The notes below the pieces were generated by a model. The model was not told where the DNA came from. It searched no databases and was given only the letters and a program-made list of their open reading frames with translations. This document shows positions 53,921-63,520 of a stretch of DNA of 64,000 nt, piece after piece; the first letter of the stretch is position 1; each line of letters opens with the position of its first letter. Source of the DNA: Hydractinia symbiolongicarpus (Eukaryota; Cnidaria; Hydrozoa; Anthoathecata; Hydractiniidae); NCBI RefSeq assembly GCF_029227915.1, contig NC_079883.1:28956001-29020000 (forward strand), in the 5' to 3' direction. The position numbers and the translations under genes are program-made.

Positions 53921-56390
53921 TTCGACATGATTGCTTTGAATCAGCGAGTAAACTATGCTCTGTGGTAGCGCTTTTTTTAAAAAATTAAGATAAATAAGTC
54001 GTTTTTTACTGTGGGACCAATCCTGGCCGTTAGCACGCACTGAAGAAATAGAGCCATTCTCAAAAACTAAATCTCATTGATTTCGTGGCGGTATCAATCC
54101 GTTTGAGTTACAACGGTTTGGTCACATATTTGTACCAACATGTATTTAGCCAAATTTTTCTGATATTACTAGGATGCATCGCTTTTAACAGTGAAACGAT
54201 TGTCGGTGGGACTTAATTAAACTAACTTTGGACTGTAACATGATAAATGTAATAAATGAGACAATTGGACTCCAAGAAGTAACATTCTTCTTAATTTGAA
54301 ATGATTGCCGGAATTCAGCGATTACACTGGGCGCTGTGGTAGCGCTTCATTTAAAAATTTAGATAAATAAGTCATTCTTTACTGTGGGACCAATCCTAGC
54401 CGTTATCGCGTGCTGAAGAAAGGCCGACAGTTTCAATAAACTACATCTCACTGACTTTCTAACGGTGTCAGTCCGTTTGAGTTACAACGGTTGAGTCACA
54501 TATTCATACCAACATGTATTTAGTAATTTTTTCCGATATTACTAAGTTATATCGCTTTTTTAACAATGAAATGATTGACTGTGGGACTTAATTGAACTAA
54601 CGTTGGCCTGTGACCTTATAAATGTGATAAGTGAGCCAACTTGACTGCAAGAAATTACATTTTTCTTAGTTTGACATGATTTTTGGAACTCAGCGATTGC
54701 ACTTGGCGCTGTCGAAGCGCTTCATTTACAAATTTAGATAAAGAAGTCATTTTTTACTGTGGGACCAATCCTAGCCGTTATTGCGCGCTGAAGAAATAGA
54801 GACAGTTTCAAAAACTACCTTTCAATGACGTTCTAACGGTATCAGTCCGTTTGAGTTACAACGGTTTGGTCACATATTCGTACCAACATGTATTTAGCCA
54901 TATTTTTCTGATATTACTAGGATGCATCGCTCTTAACAGTGAAACGATTGTCGGTGGGACTTAATTAAACTAACTTTGGACTGTAACATGATAAATGTGA
55001 TAAATGAGACAATTGGACTCCAAGAAGTAACATTCTTCTTAATTTGAAATGATTGCCGGAATTCAGCGATTACACTGGGCGCTGTGGTAGCGCTTCATTT
55101 AAAAATTTAGATAAATAAGTCATTCTTTACTGTGGGACCAATCCTGGCCGTTAGCACGCACTGAAAAAATAGAGGCATTCTCAAAAACTGAATCTCATTG
55201 ACTTCATGGCGGTATAAATCCGTTTGAGATACAACGGCTGCGTCATATATTCGTACCAACATGTATTTAGTGACATTTTTCCGATATTACTAAGTTATAT
55301 CGCTTTTAACAATGAAATGATTGACTGATGGACTTAATTGAACTAACTTTGGCCTGTGACCTTACAAATGTGATAAGTGAGCCAACTGGACTCCAAGAAA
55401 TAACATTTTTCTTACTTTGACATCATTGTTGGAACTCAGCGATTGCACTTGGCGCTGTGGCAGCGCTTCATTTAAAAATTTAGATAAATAAGTCATTTTT
55501 TACTGTGGGACCAATCCAAGTCGTTATTGCACGCTGAAGAAATAGAGACAGTTTCAAAAAACTAACTTTCAATGACATGCTAACAGTATCAGTCCGTTTG
55601 AGTTACAACGGTTGCGTCACATATTCGTACCAACATGTATTTAGTGATTTTTTCCGATATTACTAAGTTTTATCGCTTTTAACAGTAAAGCGATTGACTG
55701 TGGGACTTAATTGAACTGATTCTGGACTGTGACCTTATAAATGCGATAAATGAGCCAGTTGGACTCCAAGGTATAACATTCTTCTTAATTCGACATGATT
55801 GCTTTGGATCAGCGAGTAAACTATGCTCTGTGGTAGCGCTTTTTTTAAAAAATTAAGATAAATAAGTCGTTTTTTACTGTGGGACCAATCCTGGCCGTTA
55901 GCACGCACTGAAGAAATAAAGCCATTCTCAAAAACTAAATCTCATTGATTTCGTGGCGGTATCAATCCGTTTGAGTTACAACGGTTTGGTCACATATTCG
56001 TACCAACATGTATTTAGCCAAATTTTTCTGATATTACTAGGATGCATCGCTTTTAACAGTGAAACGATTGTCGGTGGGACTTAATTAAACTAACTTTGGA
56101 CTGTAACATGATAAATGTGATAAATGAGACAATTGGACTCCAAGAAGGAACATTCTTCTTAATTTGAAATGATTGCCGGAATTCAGCGATTACACTGGGC
56201 GCTGTGGTAGCGCTTCATTTAAAAATTTAGATAAATAAATCATTCTTTACTGTGGGACCAATCCTAGCCGTTATCGCGTGCTGAAGAAAGGGCGACAGTT
56301 TCAATAAACTACATCTCACTGACTTTCTAACGGTGTCAGTCCGTTTGAGTTAGAACGGTTGGGTCACATATTCATACCAACATGTATTTA
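51570..56390 (+). repeat. 2,991-bp (8-monomer) duplication overlapping the 3,732-bp block
   Basis: TGACTGATGGACTTAATTG at 52331 and 55322, and CATACCAAC-AGTATTT at 53382 and 56373, are 2,991 bp apart. The stretch of about 51570-53400 is therefore repeated at about 54560-56390. The later copy no longer follows the 3,732-bp register, so this is a separate event after the ten-mer formed. Confidence 0.75.
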
Positions 56391-58259
56391 GTAATTTTTT
56401 CCGATATTACTAAGTTTTATCGCTTTTAACAGTAAAGCAATTGACTGTGGGACTTAATTGAACTGATTCTGGACTGTGACCTTATAAATGCGATAAATGA
56501 GCCAGTTGGACTCCAAGGTATAACATTCTTCTTAATTCGACATGATTGCTTTGAATCAGCGAGTAAACTGTGCTCTGTGGTAGCGCTTTTTTTAAAAAAT
56601 TTAGATAAATAAGTCTTTTTTTACTGTGGGACCAATCCTGGCCGTTAGCACGCACTGAAGAAATAGAGCCATTCTCAAAAACTAAATCTCATTGATTTCG
56701 TGGCGGTATCAATCCGTTTGAGATACAACGGCTGCGTCCCATATTCGTACCAACATGTATTTACTGACATTTTTCCGATATTACTAAGTTATATCGCTTT
56801 TAACAATGAAATGATTGACTGTGGGACTTAATTGAACTAACTCTGGCCTGTGACCTTATAAATGTGATAAGTGAGACAACTGGACTCCAAGAAATAACAC
56901 TCTTCTTACTTTGACATGATTGCTTGGATTCAGCGAGTACACTATGCTCTGTGGTGGCGGTTTTTTAAAAAGTGTAGATAAATAAGTCTTTTTTTACTGT
57001 GGGACCAATCCTGGCCGTTAGCACGCACTCAAGAAATAGAGACATTCTCAAAAACTACATCTCATTGACTTTGTGGCAGTATCAATGCGTTTGAAATACA
57101 ACGGCTGCGTCACATATTCGTACCAACATATATTTAGTGATATCTTTCCGATATTAAGTTATATCGCTTTTAACAGTAAAACGATTGACTGTGGAACTTA
57201 ATTGAACTAACTTTGGACTGTGACCTTATAAATGTGATAAGTGAGCCAACTGGACTCCAAGAAATAACATTCTTCTTAATTTGACATGATTGTCGAAGCT
57301 CAGCAATTACACTGGTCGCTGTGGTAGCGCTTCATTTAAAAATTAAGATAAGAAATTTAGTTTCTATTGTGGGACCAATCCTAGCCGTTAGGCCGTGCTG
57401 AAGAAATAGAGACAGTTTCAAATACTACATTTCACTGACTTTCTAACGGTGTCTGTCCGTTGGAGTTACAACGGTTGGGTCACATATTCGTACCAACATG
57501 TATTTAGCGATATTTTTCTGATATTATTAGGTTGCATCGCTTTTAACAGTGAAACGATTTCCGGTGGGACTTAATTAAACTAACTTTGGACTGTGACCTG
57601 ATAAATGTGATAAATGAGACAATTGGACTCCAAGAAGTAACATTCTTCTTAATTTGTAATGATTGCCGGAACTCAGCGATTACCCTGGGCGCTGTGGTAG
57701 CGCTTCATTTAAAAATTTAGATAAATAAGTCATTCTTTACTGTGGGACCAATCCTAGCCGTTATCGCGTGCTGAAGAAAGGGCGACAGTTTCAAAAACTA
57801 CATCTCACTGACTTTCTAACGGTGTCATTCCGTTTGAGTTACAACGGTTGGGTCATATATTCGTACCAACATATACTTAGCGATATTTTTCTGACATTAC
57901 TAGGTCGCATCGCTTTTAACAGTGAAGCGATTGACTGATGGACTTAATTGAACTAACTTTGGCCTGTGACCTTACAACTGTGATAAGTGAGCCAACTGGA
58001 CTCCAAGAAATAACATTTTTCTTACTTTGACATGATTGTTGGAACTCAGCGATTGCACTTGGCGCTGTGGCAGCGCTTCATTTAAAAACTTAGATAAATA
58101 AGTCATTTTTTACTGTGGGACCAATCCAAGTCGTTATTGCACGCTGAAGAAATAGAGACAGTTTCAAAAAACTATCTTTCAATGACGTTCTAACAGTATC
58201 AGTCCGTTTGAGTTACAACGGTTGCGTCACATATTCGTACCAACATGTATTTAGTGACT
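56391..58259 (+). repeat. Diverged monomers near the array edge
   Basis: Monomers here carry many private changes, for example GGTGGCGGTTTTTTAAAAAG (about 56954), TTTAGTTTCTATTGTGGG (about 57356), CCGTTAGGCCGTGCTG (about 57377) and ACGATTTCCGGTGGG (about 57552). Large near-identical duplications are no longer visible. Loss of homogeneity towards the end of a satellite is usual, because exchange is rarer at the margins. Confidence 0.75.
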
Positions 58260-61200
58260 TTTTCCGATATTACTAAGTTTTATCGCTTTTAACAGTAAAG
58301 CGAGTGACTGTGGGACTTAATTGAACTGATTCTGGACTGTGACCTAATAAATGCGATAAATGAGCCAGTTGGACACCAAGGTATAACATTCTTCTTAATT
58401 CGACATGATTGCTTTGAATCAGCGAGTAAACTAACGTCTGTGGTAGCGCTTTTTTTAAGAAATTTAGATAAATAAGTCTTTTTTTACTGTGGGACCAATC
58501 CTGGCCGTTAGCACGCACTGAAGAAATAGAGCCATTCTCAAAAACTAAATCTCATTGATTTCGTGGCGGTATCAATCCGTTTGAGATACAACGGCTGCGT
58601 CGCATATTCGTACCAACATGTATTTACTGACATTTTTCCGATATTACTAAGTTATATCGATTTTAACAATGAAATGATTGATTGTGGGACTTAATTGAAC
58701 TAACTCTGGCCTGTGACCTTATAAATGTGATAAGTGAGACAACTGGACTCCAAGAAATAACACTCTTCTTACTTTGACATGATTGTTGGAACTCAGCGAT
58801 TACACTGGGCGTTGTGGAAGCGCTTCAGTTAAAAATTTAGATAAATAAGTCATTTTTTACTGTGGGTACAATCCTAGCCATTATCGCGCCCTGAAGAAAT
58901 AGAGAAAGTTTCAAAAACTACCTTTCAATGACGTTCTAACGGTATCAGTCCGTTTGAGTTACAACAGTTGCGTCACATATTTGTACCAACATGTATTTAG
59001 TGATTTTTTCCGATATTACTAAGTTGTATCGCTTTTAACAGTGAAGCGATTGACTGTGGGACTTAATTGAACTGATTCTGGACTGTGACCTTATAAATGC
59101 GATAAATGCGCCAATTGGACTCCAAGGAATAACATTCTTCTTAATTCGACATGATTGCTTGGATTCAGCGAGTACACTATGCTCTGTGGTGGCGGTTTTT
59201 TAAAAAGTGTAGATAAATAAGTCTTTTTTTACTGTGGGACCAATCCTGGCCGTTAGCACGCACTCAAGAAATAGAGATATTCTCAAAAACTATATCTCAT
59301 TGACTTTGTGGCGGTATCAATGCGTTTGAGATACAACGGCTGCGTCACATATTCGTACCAACATATATTTAGTGATATCTTTCCGATATTAAGTTATATC
59401 GCTTTTAACAATGAAATTATTGACTGTGGGACTTAATTGAACTAACTTTGGCCTGTGACCTTATAAATGTGAGAAGTGAGAAAACTGGACTCCAGGAAAT
59501 AACACTCTTCATACTTTGACATGATTGTTGGAACTCATCGATTACACTGGGCGTTGTGGAAGCGCTTCAGTTAAAACTTTAGATAAATAAGTCATTTTTT
59601 ACTGTGGGACCAATCCTAGCCGTTATCGCGCCCGGAAGAAATAGAGACAGTTTCAAAAACTACCTTTCAATGACGTTCTAACGGTATCAGTCCGTTTAAA
59701 TTACAACGGTTGCGTCACATACTCGTACCAACATGTATTTAGTGATTTTTTTCCGATATTACTACGTTGTATCGCTTTTAACAGTGAATTGATTGACTGT
59801 GGGACTTAATTGAACTAATTCTGGACTGTGACCTTATAAATGCGATAAATGAGCCGATTGGACTCCAAGGAATAACATTCTTCCTAATTCGACATGATTG
59901 CTTGGATTCAGCGAGTACACTATGCTCTGTGGTAGCGCTGTTTTTAAAAATTTAGATAAATAAGTCTTTTTTTACTGTGGGACCAATCCTGGCCGTTAGC
60001 ACGCACTGAAGAAATGGAGACATTCTCAAAAACTAATTTTCATTGACTTCGTGGCGGTATCAATCCGTTTGAGATACAACGGCTGCGTCACATATTCGTA
60101 CAAACATGTATTTAGTGACATTTTTCCGATATTACTAAGTTATATCGGTTTTAACAATGAAATGATTGACTGTGGGACTTAATTGAACTAACTTTGGCTG
60201 TAACCTTATAAATGTGATAAGTGAGACAACTGGACTCCAAGAAATAACACTCTTCATACTTTGACATGATTGTTGGTACTCAGCGATTACACTGGGCGTT
60301 GTGGAAGCGCTTCAGTTAAAAATTTAGATAAATAAGTCATTTTTTACTGTGGGACCAATCCTAGCCGTTATCGCGCCCTGAAGAAATAGAGACAGTTTCA
60401 AAAACTACCTTTCAATGACGTTCTAACGGTATCAGTCCGTTTGAGTTACAACGGTTGCGTCACATACTCGTACCAACATGTATTTAGTGATTTTTTTCCG
60501 ACATTACTACGTTGTATCGCTTTTAACAGTGAAACGATTGACTGTGGGACTTAATTGAACTAATTCTGGACTGTGACCTTACAAATGCGATAAATGAGCC
60601 AACTGGACTCCAAGAAATTACATTTTTCTTAGTTTGACATGATTGTTGGAACTCAGCGATTGCACTTAGCGCTGTGGAAGCGCTTCATTTAAAAAATTAG
60701 ATAAATAAGTCATTTTTTACTGTGGGACCAATCGTGGCCGTTAGCACGCACTGAAGAAATAGAGCCATTCTCAAAAACTAAATCTCATTGATTTCCTGGC
60801 GGTATCAATCCGTTTGAGATACAACGGCTGCGTCACATATTCGTACCAACATGTATTTAGTGATATCTTTCCGACATTACTAAGTTATATCGCTTTTAAC
60901 AGTGAAACGATTGACTGTGGGACTTAATTAAACTAACTTTGGCCTGCGACCTTATAAATGTGATAAGTGAGACAACTGGACTCCAAGAAATAACACTCTT
61001 CTTACTTTGACATGATTGTTGGAACTCAGCGATTACACTGGGCGTTGTGGAGGCGCTTCAGTTAAAAATTTAGATAAATAAGTCATTTTTTACTGTGGGA
61101 CCAATCTTAGCCGTTATCGCGCCTTGAAGAAATAGAGACAGTTTCAAAAACTATCTTTCAATGACGTTCTAACGGTATCAGTCCGTTTGAGTTACAACGG

Positions 61201-61293
61201 TTGCGTCACATATTCGTACCAACATGTATTTAGTGATTTTTTCCCGATATTACTAAGTTATATCGCTTTTAACAATGAAATGATTGACTGTGG
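58260..61293 (+). repeat. Terminal A-B dimers (about 746-bp period)
   Basis: The variant AACACTCTTC recurs at about 58759, 59501, 60246 and 60992, that is every 742-746 bp, and TTGTGGAAGCGCTTCAGTT follows the same spacing. Type A and type B units alternate, the simplest arrangement seen in the window and possibly the ancestral one. The array ends inside a type A unit at GATTGACTGTGG. Confidence 0.78.
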
Positions 61294-61912
61294 CACGGCG
61301 GGTAAAAACGGTCCAAGAAATGCTTATCAAAAGCGTCCGCGTTTTTCGGCTTGTAGGTTTTTAAAAACGGTCGAGGACAGTAAGTATTATATCTTTGGTA
61401 CATGGTACCATACTTTTATCTGGTATGTGTTTTAAACGTGTCTGATGGTTTTGCGAGCGCTAGAATTTGAAAGCCGAATAAATTTTCTTTCGATCGAATA
61501 TAAACATGCTTTTGTTGAACATCGTGGAATGTCTTTTTAGCTGTTTTGAAATAGTGCCTCTTTCAATTTTACCCTTCCAGTAACAAACTTTGTTGGGTAT
61601 AGAATAGTATTAAATGGTATTATTTTTCTATTTGAAGGCATTAAAACGCAAGTTGTCAGACGAATCTCCAATTCTGTTTTTTACATTTTTAAAATTTGAA
61701 GTTTTTTTGGTAAATAAAAGCAACGGAAGTATGGCCATTTTTTAAATTGTTTCTTTTTTATTATATTCTGTAAACTAAGGTGTGTTAATGGTCTATCTGG
61801 CTATGTCCTATGAGTATAAGTGTATTTTAGGTCTCATATAGCCGACTTCTCAATTTTTCACAATATATACAAGAAGCCCATCCATATAAAAATAATTAAA
61901 ACTTGTCTTTAA

Positions 61913-62100
61913 AGCTAGCTAGCTAGCTAAATATTTTGTGGATGTGTTGTTCCATTGTATAGCTATAGCTAGCTATGCTTTATTCTGACTAAATTTTCTC
62001 ATGTATTAATTTTTTCGCAAGTTTTCATTCATCCACAAGTAACAAGGAAAAATTTTGGGTTGTTAGGCAAAATAGATGCGTTAAACCGTAGCTAGCTAGA
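61913..62100. repeat. AGCT tetranucleotide clusters
   Basis: There are four perfect AGCT units at 61913-61928, AGCTATAGCTAGCTATGC at 61961 and TAGCTAGCTAGA at 62089. A further AGCTAGCTAGCT lies at 63965-63976. The tetramer is its own reverse complement, so strand is undefined. Such clusters are absent from the satellite. Confidence 0.85.
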
Positions 62101-62312
62101 GTTCTGTGTATAGATGAGCGAGTGTTTACAAAGTTTTGTGTATGTGCGCGCAGTCTTACAGGCAATAAAAGAAGGACCACATAAGAAAAACTACTTCCAC
62201 TAATTTATATATTTAAGGAATAAACGATCTAAAAGGAGCTGGAATTGGAATACTGTTTTTTTTTAATTAAGAAAAGAAAAATGTTTTTTCCCTATAAATA
62301 ACGAACTTGTGT

Positions 62313-62325
62313 TTATATATATATA
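62313..62325. repeat. Short (TA)n tract
   Basis: TATATATATATAC is a simple dinucleotide run in AT-rich DNA, with no further meaning visible. Confidence 0.8.
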
Positions 62326-62383
62326 CGTTTATTCTTATTTCTTTTAAAACATTCCGAGACATGAAAATTCATTTCTTTGTGTC

Positions 62384-62536
62384 ATTCGCCAAAATAAATT
62401 CCGTTAAAATAAACATTTTTTTGTATTCGCCAAATTAAATCCTCGCCAAATTTTATAAAATTTATCATTTGCAAAATTAAATCCCCGCCAAGTATTCCGT
62501 TTTGATCATTCACCATTAAATACTTGCCAAAATTTA
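62384..62536 (+). repeat. Degenerate 41-42-bp tandem repeat, four units
   Basis: Units start at 62384, 62425, 62467 and 62508 (spacings 41, 42 and 41). Each opens with a form of ATTCGCCAAATTAAATCC, followed by TCGCCAA and an AT-rich spacer. Versions are ATTCGCCAAAATAAATTCCG, ATTCGCCAAATTAAATCC, ATTTGCAAAATTAAATCC and ATTCACCATTAAATACTTGC. Within a unit the CGCCAA word appears about twice, suggesting an older half-unit of about 20 bp. It may be a fragment of a dispersed element. It bears no relation to the 373-bp satellite. Confidence 0.75.
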
Positions 62537-62616
62537 TCCACTTAAGATAGTAAATAAAAATATCATTTCTTTTTCATCTTCTTTTTCTAAAATGACAGAT
62601 AATAACTTTTCTTTTC

Positions 62617-62640
62617 TATATATATATATAATATATATAT
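62617..62640. repeat. (TA)n microsatellite
   Basis: An interrupted TA run just upstream of the candidate coding segment. A frame starting at 62592 would translate it into an Ile-Tyr string. That is the main reason to prefer the start at 62673. Confidence 0.8.
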
Positions 62641-62653
62641 TTATAATTACCTA

Positions 62654-62662
62654 TGTTTTTAG
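62654..62662 (+). promoter_or_regulatory. Possible 3' splice site
   Basis: TGTTTTTAG lies 10 bases before the first ATG of the candidate coding segment, in an AT-rich context typical of intron ends. The next bases are ATCATG. It is a weak signal by itself but fits the segment being an exon and not a single-exon gene. Confidence 0.3.
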
Positions 62663-62672
62663 ATCATGTATA

Positions 62673-62978
62673 ATGATGTCAGATTTAATTGATTCATATG
62701 CAGAGTTGGACGAAAAAAATATCCTCGTCATCAATTTAATAAAGTTTCACTTCGATACAATTTTAACATCTCTTAATCGAAAAATTCAAGCAAAACAAAC
62801 TTTGTATAATCTGTTCAAAGTTGTCATTAATGAACGTGTCCATTCCGAAATATTTTTAGCTGTTTATAAAGCCATTCGCGACTTCCGCACAGCTTACGGT
62901 AGAGAATTGATTGTTAAGAAAGACAAAAGTGGTATTATTAAAGAAATTAGTATTATTTTTCACCATCTTGGGTCATAA
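62673..62978 (+). CDS. Unrecognised hypothetical protein, N-terminal segment or exon (101 aa)
   Basis: Open forward frame starting with two adjacent Met codons (62673 and 62676), beginning MMSDLIDSYAELDEKNI. The predicted product is mostly alternating charged and hydrophobic residues, suggesting alpha helices, with no signal peptide and no motif I recognise. Mid-protein stretches such as KVVINERVHSEIFLAVYKAI and TAYGRELIVKKDKSG look like ordinary protein, and the G+C content is visibly higher than in the flanks. The frame extends upstream to a Met at 62592, but only through a TA microsatellite, so I chose 62673. The last residues (about from IIKEI) may be intron or a frameshifted tail, because the next frame stays open just beyond. 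It could also be a decayed mobile-element gene. Function unknown. Confidence 0.4.
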   Translation: MMSDLIDSYAELDEKNILVINLIKFHFDTILTSLNRKIQAKQTLYNLFKVVINERVHSEIFLAVYKAIRDFRTAYGRELIVKKDKSGIIKEISIIFHHLGS

Positions 62979-63108
62979 AATATTTATAAATAAAATATTC
63001 AAAAAGAAGTTTAAAAGCAATGCCGTCGGTGATATAATATGTGACGATGAAAGTACGTGTAGAGAATTTCAATTTGGAACTTTTAAAAGATTCAAAGAAG
63101 CAATGTAA
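62979..63108 (+). pseudogene. Continuation of coding-like sequence in a second frame
   Basis: After the stop of the preceding segment, the frame shifted by +1 (open from 62911) continues to a stop at 63106-63108. Its translation, for example GDIICDDESTCREFQFG then TFKRFKEAM, reads like ordinary protein. Either a small intron or frameshift separates it from 62673-62978, or only one of the overlapping frames is real. A frame in the third register is also open over 63041-63108, so the choice here is uncertain. Confidence 0.25.
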
Positions 63109-63280
63109 ACTACTTTTCAAGTCAAGCTGTTGGTATGATGTAAGCGTCTCACCCAGTTTATGGACTTTATGTAACTGCATACCTTTCCATGCTGAAAGTA
63201 CTTTGCTGTGCTACGGTTTCGGAATTGGTTGTAATAGTATGGAAGGGCGGGTGCAAAAGCACCAGATGATTGTAAAGTAA
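63041..63280 (+). pseudogene. Coding-like segment in a third frame, ending in TAA
   Basis: 79 codons from ATG to TAA at 63278-63280. The first part overlaps the second-frame segment. It contains several Cys residues (QCKLLFKSSCWYD, LWTLCNC, LLCYGFGIGC). A good 5' splice-site match, GATGTAAGCG, begins at about 63137 with the GT at 63140, so sequence after WYD may be intron and not protein. The same reading frame reopens immediately after the TAA. Confidence 0.25.
63140..63145 (+). promoter_or_regulatory. Possible 5' splice site
   Basis: GTAAGC preceded by TATGAT. The +1 to +5 bases match the GTAAG donor consensus, while the exon side is a poor match. It would end an exon that carries codons for SSCWYD. 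No clear matching acceptor could be chosen before 63302. Confidence 0.3.
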
Positions 63281-63520
63281 TCTAACAATACCACTTTCCG
63301 ATGTCGCTGGCCAAGAATTTTCCGTCACGAGTACATACAATTGTTGCATCTGAGAGAAAACGGTTACGATAAGTTGCACTATGTTTCAAGAGGATCTGAT
63401 TACATACCAGAGAGAGATATGTGTTGTGAACATTGCTTGCTGCTTGTTAGAAATAACTTGAAATGCCAACTATGTGAGAGTGCTTTCATGAAAAAGGTTT
63501 TTTCTGATTTAGAAATTTAG
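63281..63520 (+). pseudogene. Cys-rich C-terminal segment with CxxC pairs, no own start
   Basis: 80 in-frame codons (the last a TAG at 63518) follow directly after the TAA at 63278, with no Met near the beginning. This is either a terminal exon or the remains of an interrupted gene. The translation includes CRWPRIFRHEYIQLLHL and, near the end, MCCEHC, nine residues, then CQLC. That CX2C-X9-CX2C arrangement could bind one zinc ion, as in zinc ribbons or treble clefs. The first Met is within MCCEHC, so no full-length start lies here. The most convincing protein-like stretch of the window, but no family is recognised. Confidence 0.4.

Larger units (their letters stand above)
1..61293 (+). repeat. 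373-bp satellite DNA array (about 163 monomers)
   Basis: The same unit recurs head to tail. The junction after the block CAACATGTATTTA falls at 374, 747, 1120, 1493 and 1866, exactly 373 bp apart each time, and the pattern continues to 61293. Almost all monomers have the same orientation. The only non-satellite DNA inside is the 363-bp SINE at 7038-7400. The length is about two nucleosome repeats, a common size for centromeric or pericentromeric satellites; that functional link is inference. The unit is AT-rich, with a CpG-containing block (TATCGCGCGCTG) in type A. The array continues past the left edge of the window and stops abruptly on the right inside the sequence GATTGACTGTGG. No gene is seen inside it. 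Confidence 0.98.
61294..62383 (+). other. Non-satellite flank, no gene recognised
   Basis: The first 90 bp are richer in G+C and contain an 11-bp direct repeat TAAAAACGGTC at 61303 and 61362. Beyond this the DNA is AT-rich. A forward frame open from 61187 to 61435 starts in the satellite and crosses the boundary; it is probably not a gene. A splice-donor-like ACAGTAAGTATT is at 61377, a 10-bp palindrome ATGGTACCAT at 61402, and AATAAA at 61477, 61713 and 62164. AGCT clusters are listed separately. None of these amounts to an annotated gene. Confidence 0.7.

Noticed and set aside
28103-58518. Repeated minus-strand open frames of 60-81 codons in the satellite
   Set aside because: They are the same frame of near-identical B-type monomers (and one A-type at 40419), broken by stops in most other monomers, with differences that follow the DNA duplications. 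No gene signals surround them.
1-61293. CRISPR array or prokaryotic repeat
   Set aside because: Repeats are 373 bp, directly adjoining and without unique spacers. The SINE and flank are eukaryotic.
1-61293. TATA-like CTTATAAATG in each monomer as a promoter
   Set aside because: Present in most units, but with no downstream gene or initiation signal. In AT-rich DNA this is expected by chance. Satellite transcription would need RNA evidence.
61187-61435. Forward 82-codon frame at the boundary
   Set aside because: Its first third is satellite sequence and it runs across the breakpoint, so it cannot be an old gene. The rest is short and unlike any protein I know.
61460-62170. AATAAA sites at 61477, 61713 and 62164 as gene ends
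   Set aside because: No convincing coding sequence precedes them, and such hexamers are common in DNA of this composition.
62953-63379. Two minus-strand frames of 70-75 codons opposite the candidate gene
   Set aside because: They overlap the more protein-like forward frames, lack supporting signals, and look like shadows. Transcript data could reverse this.
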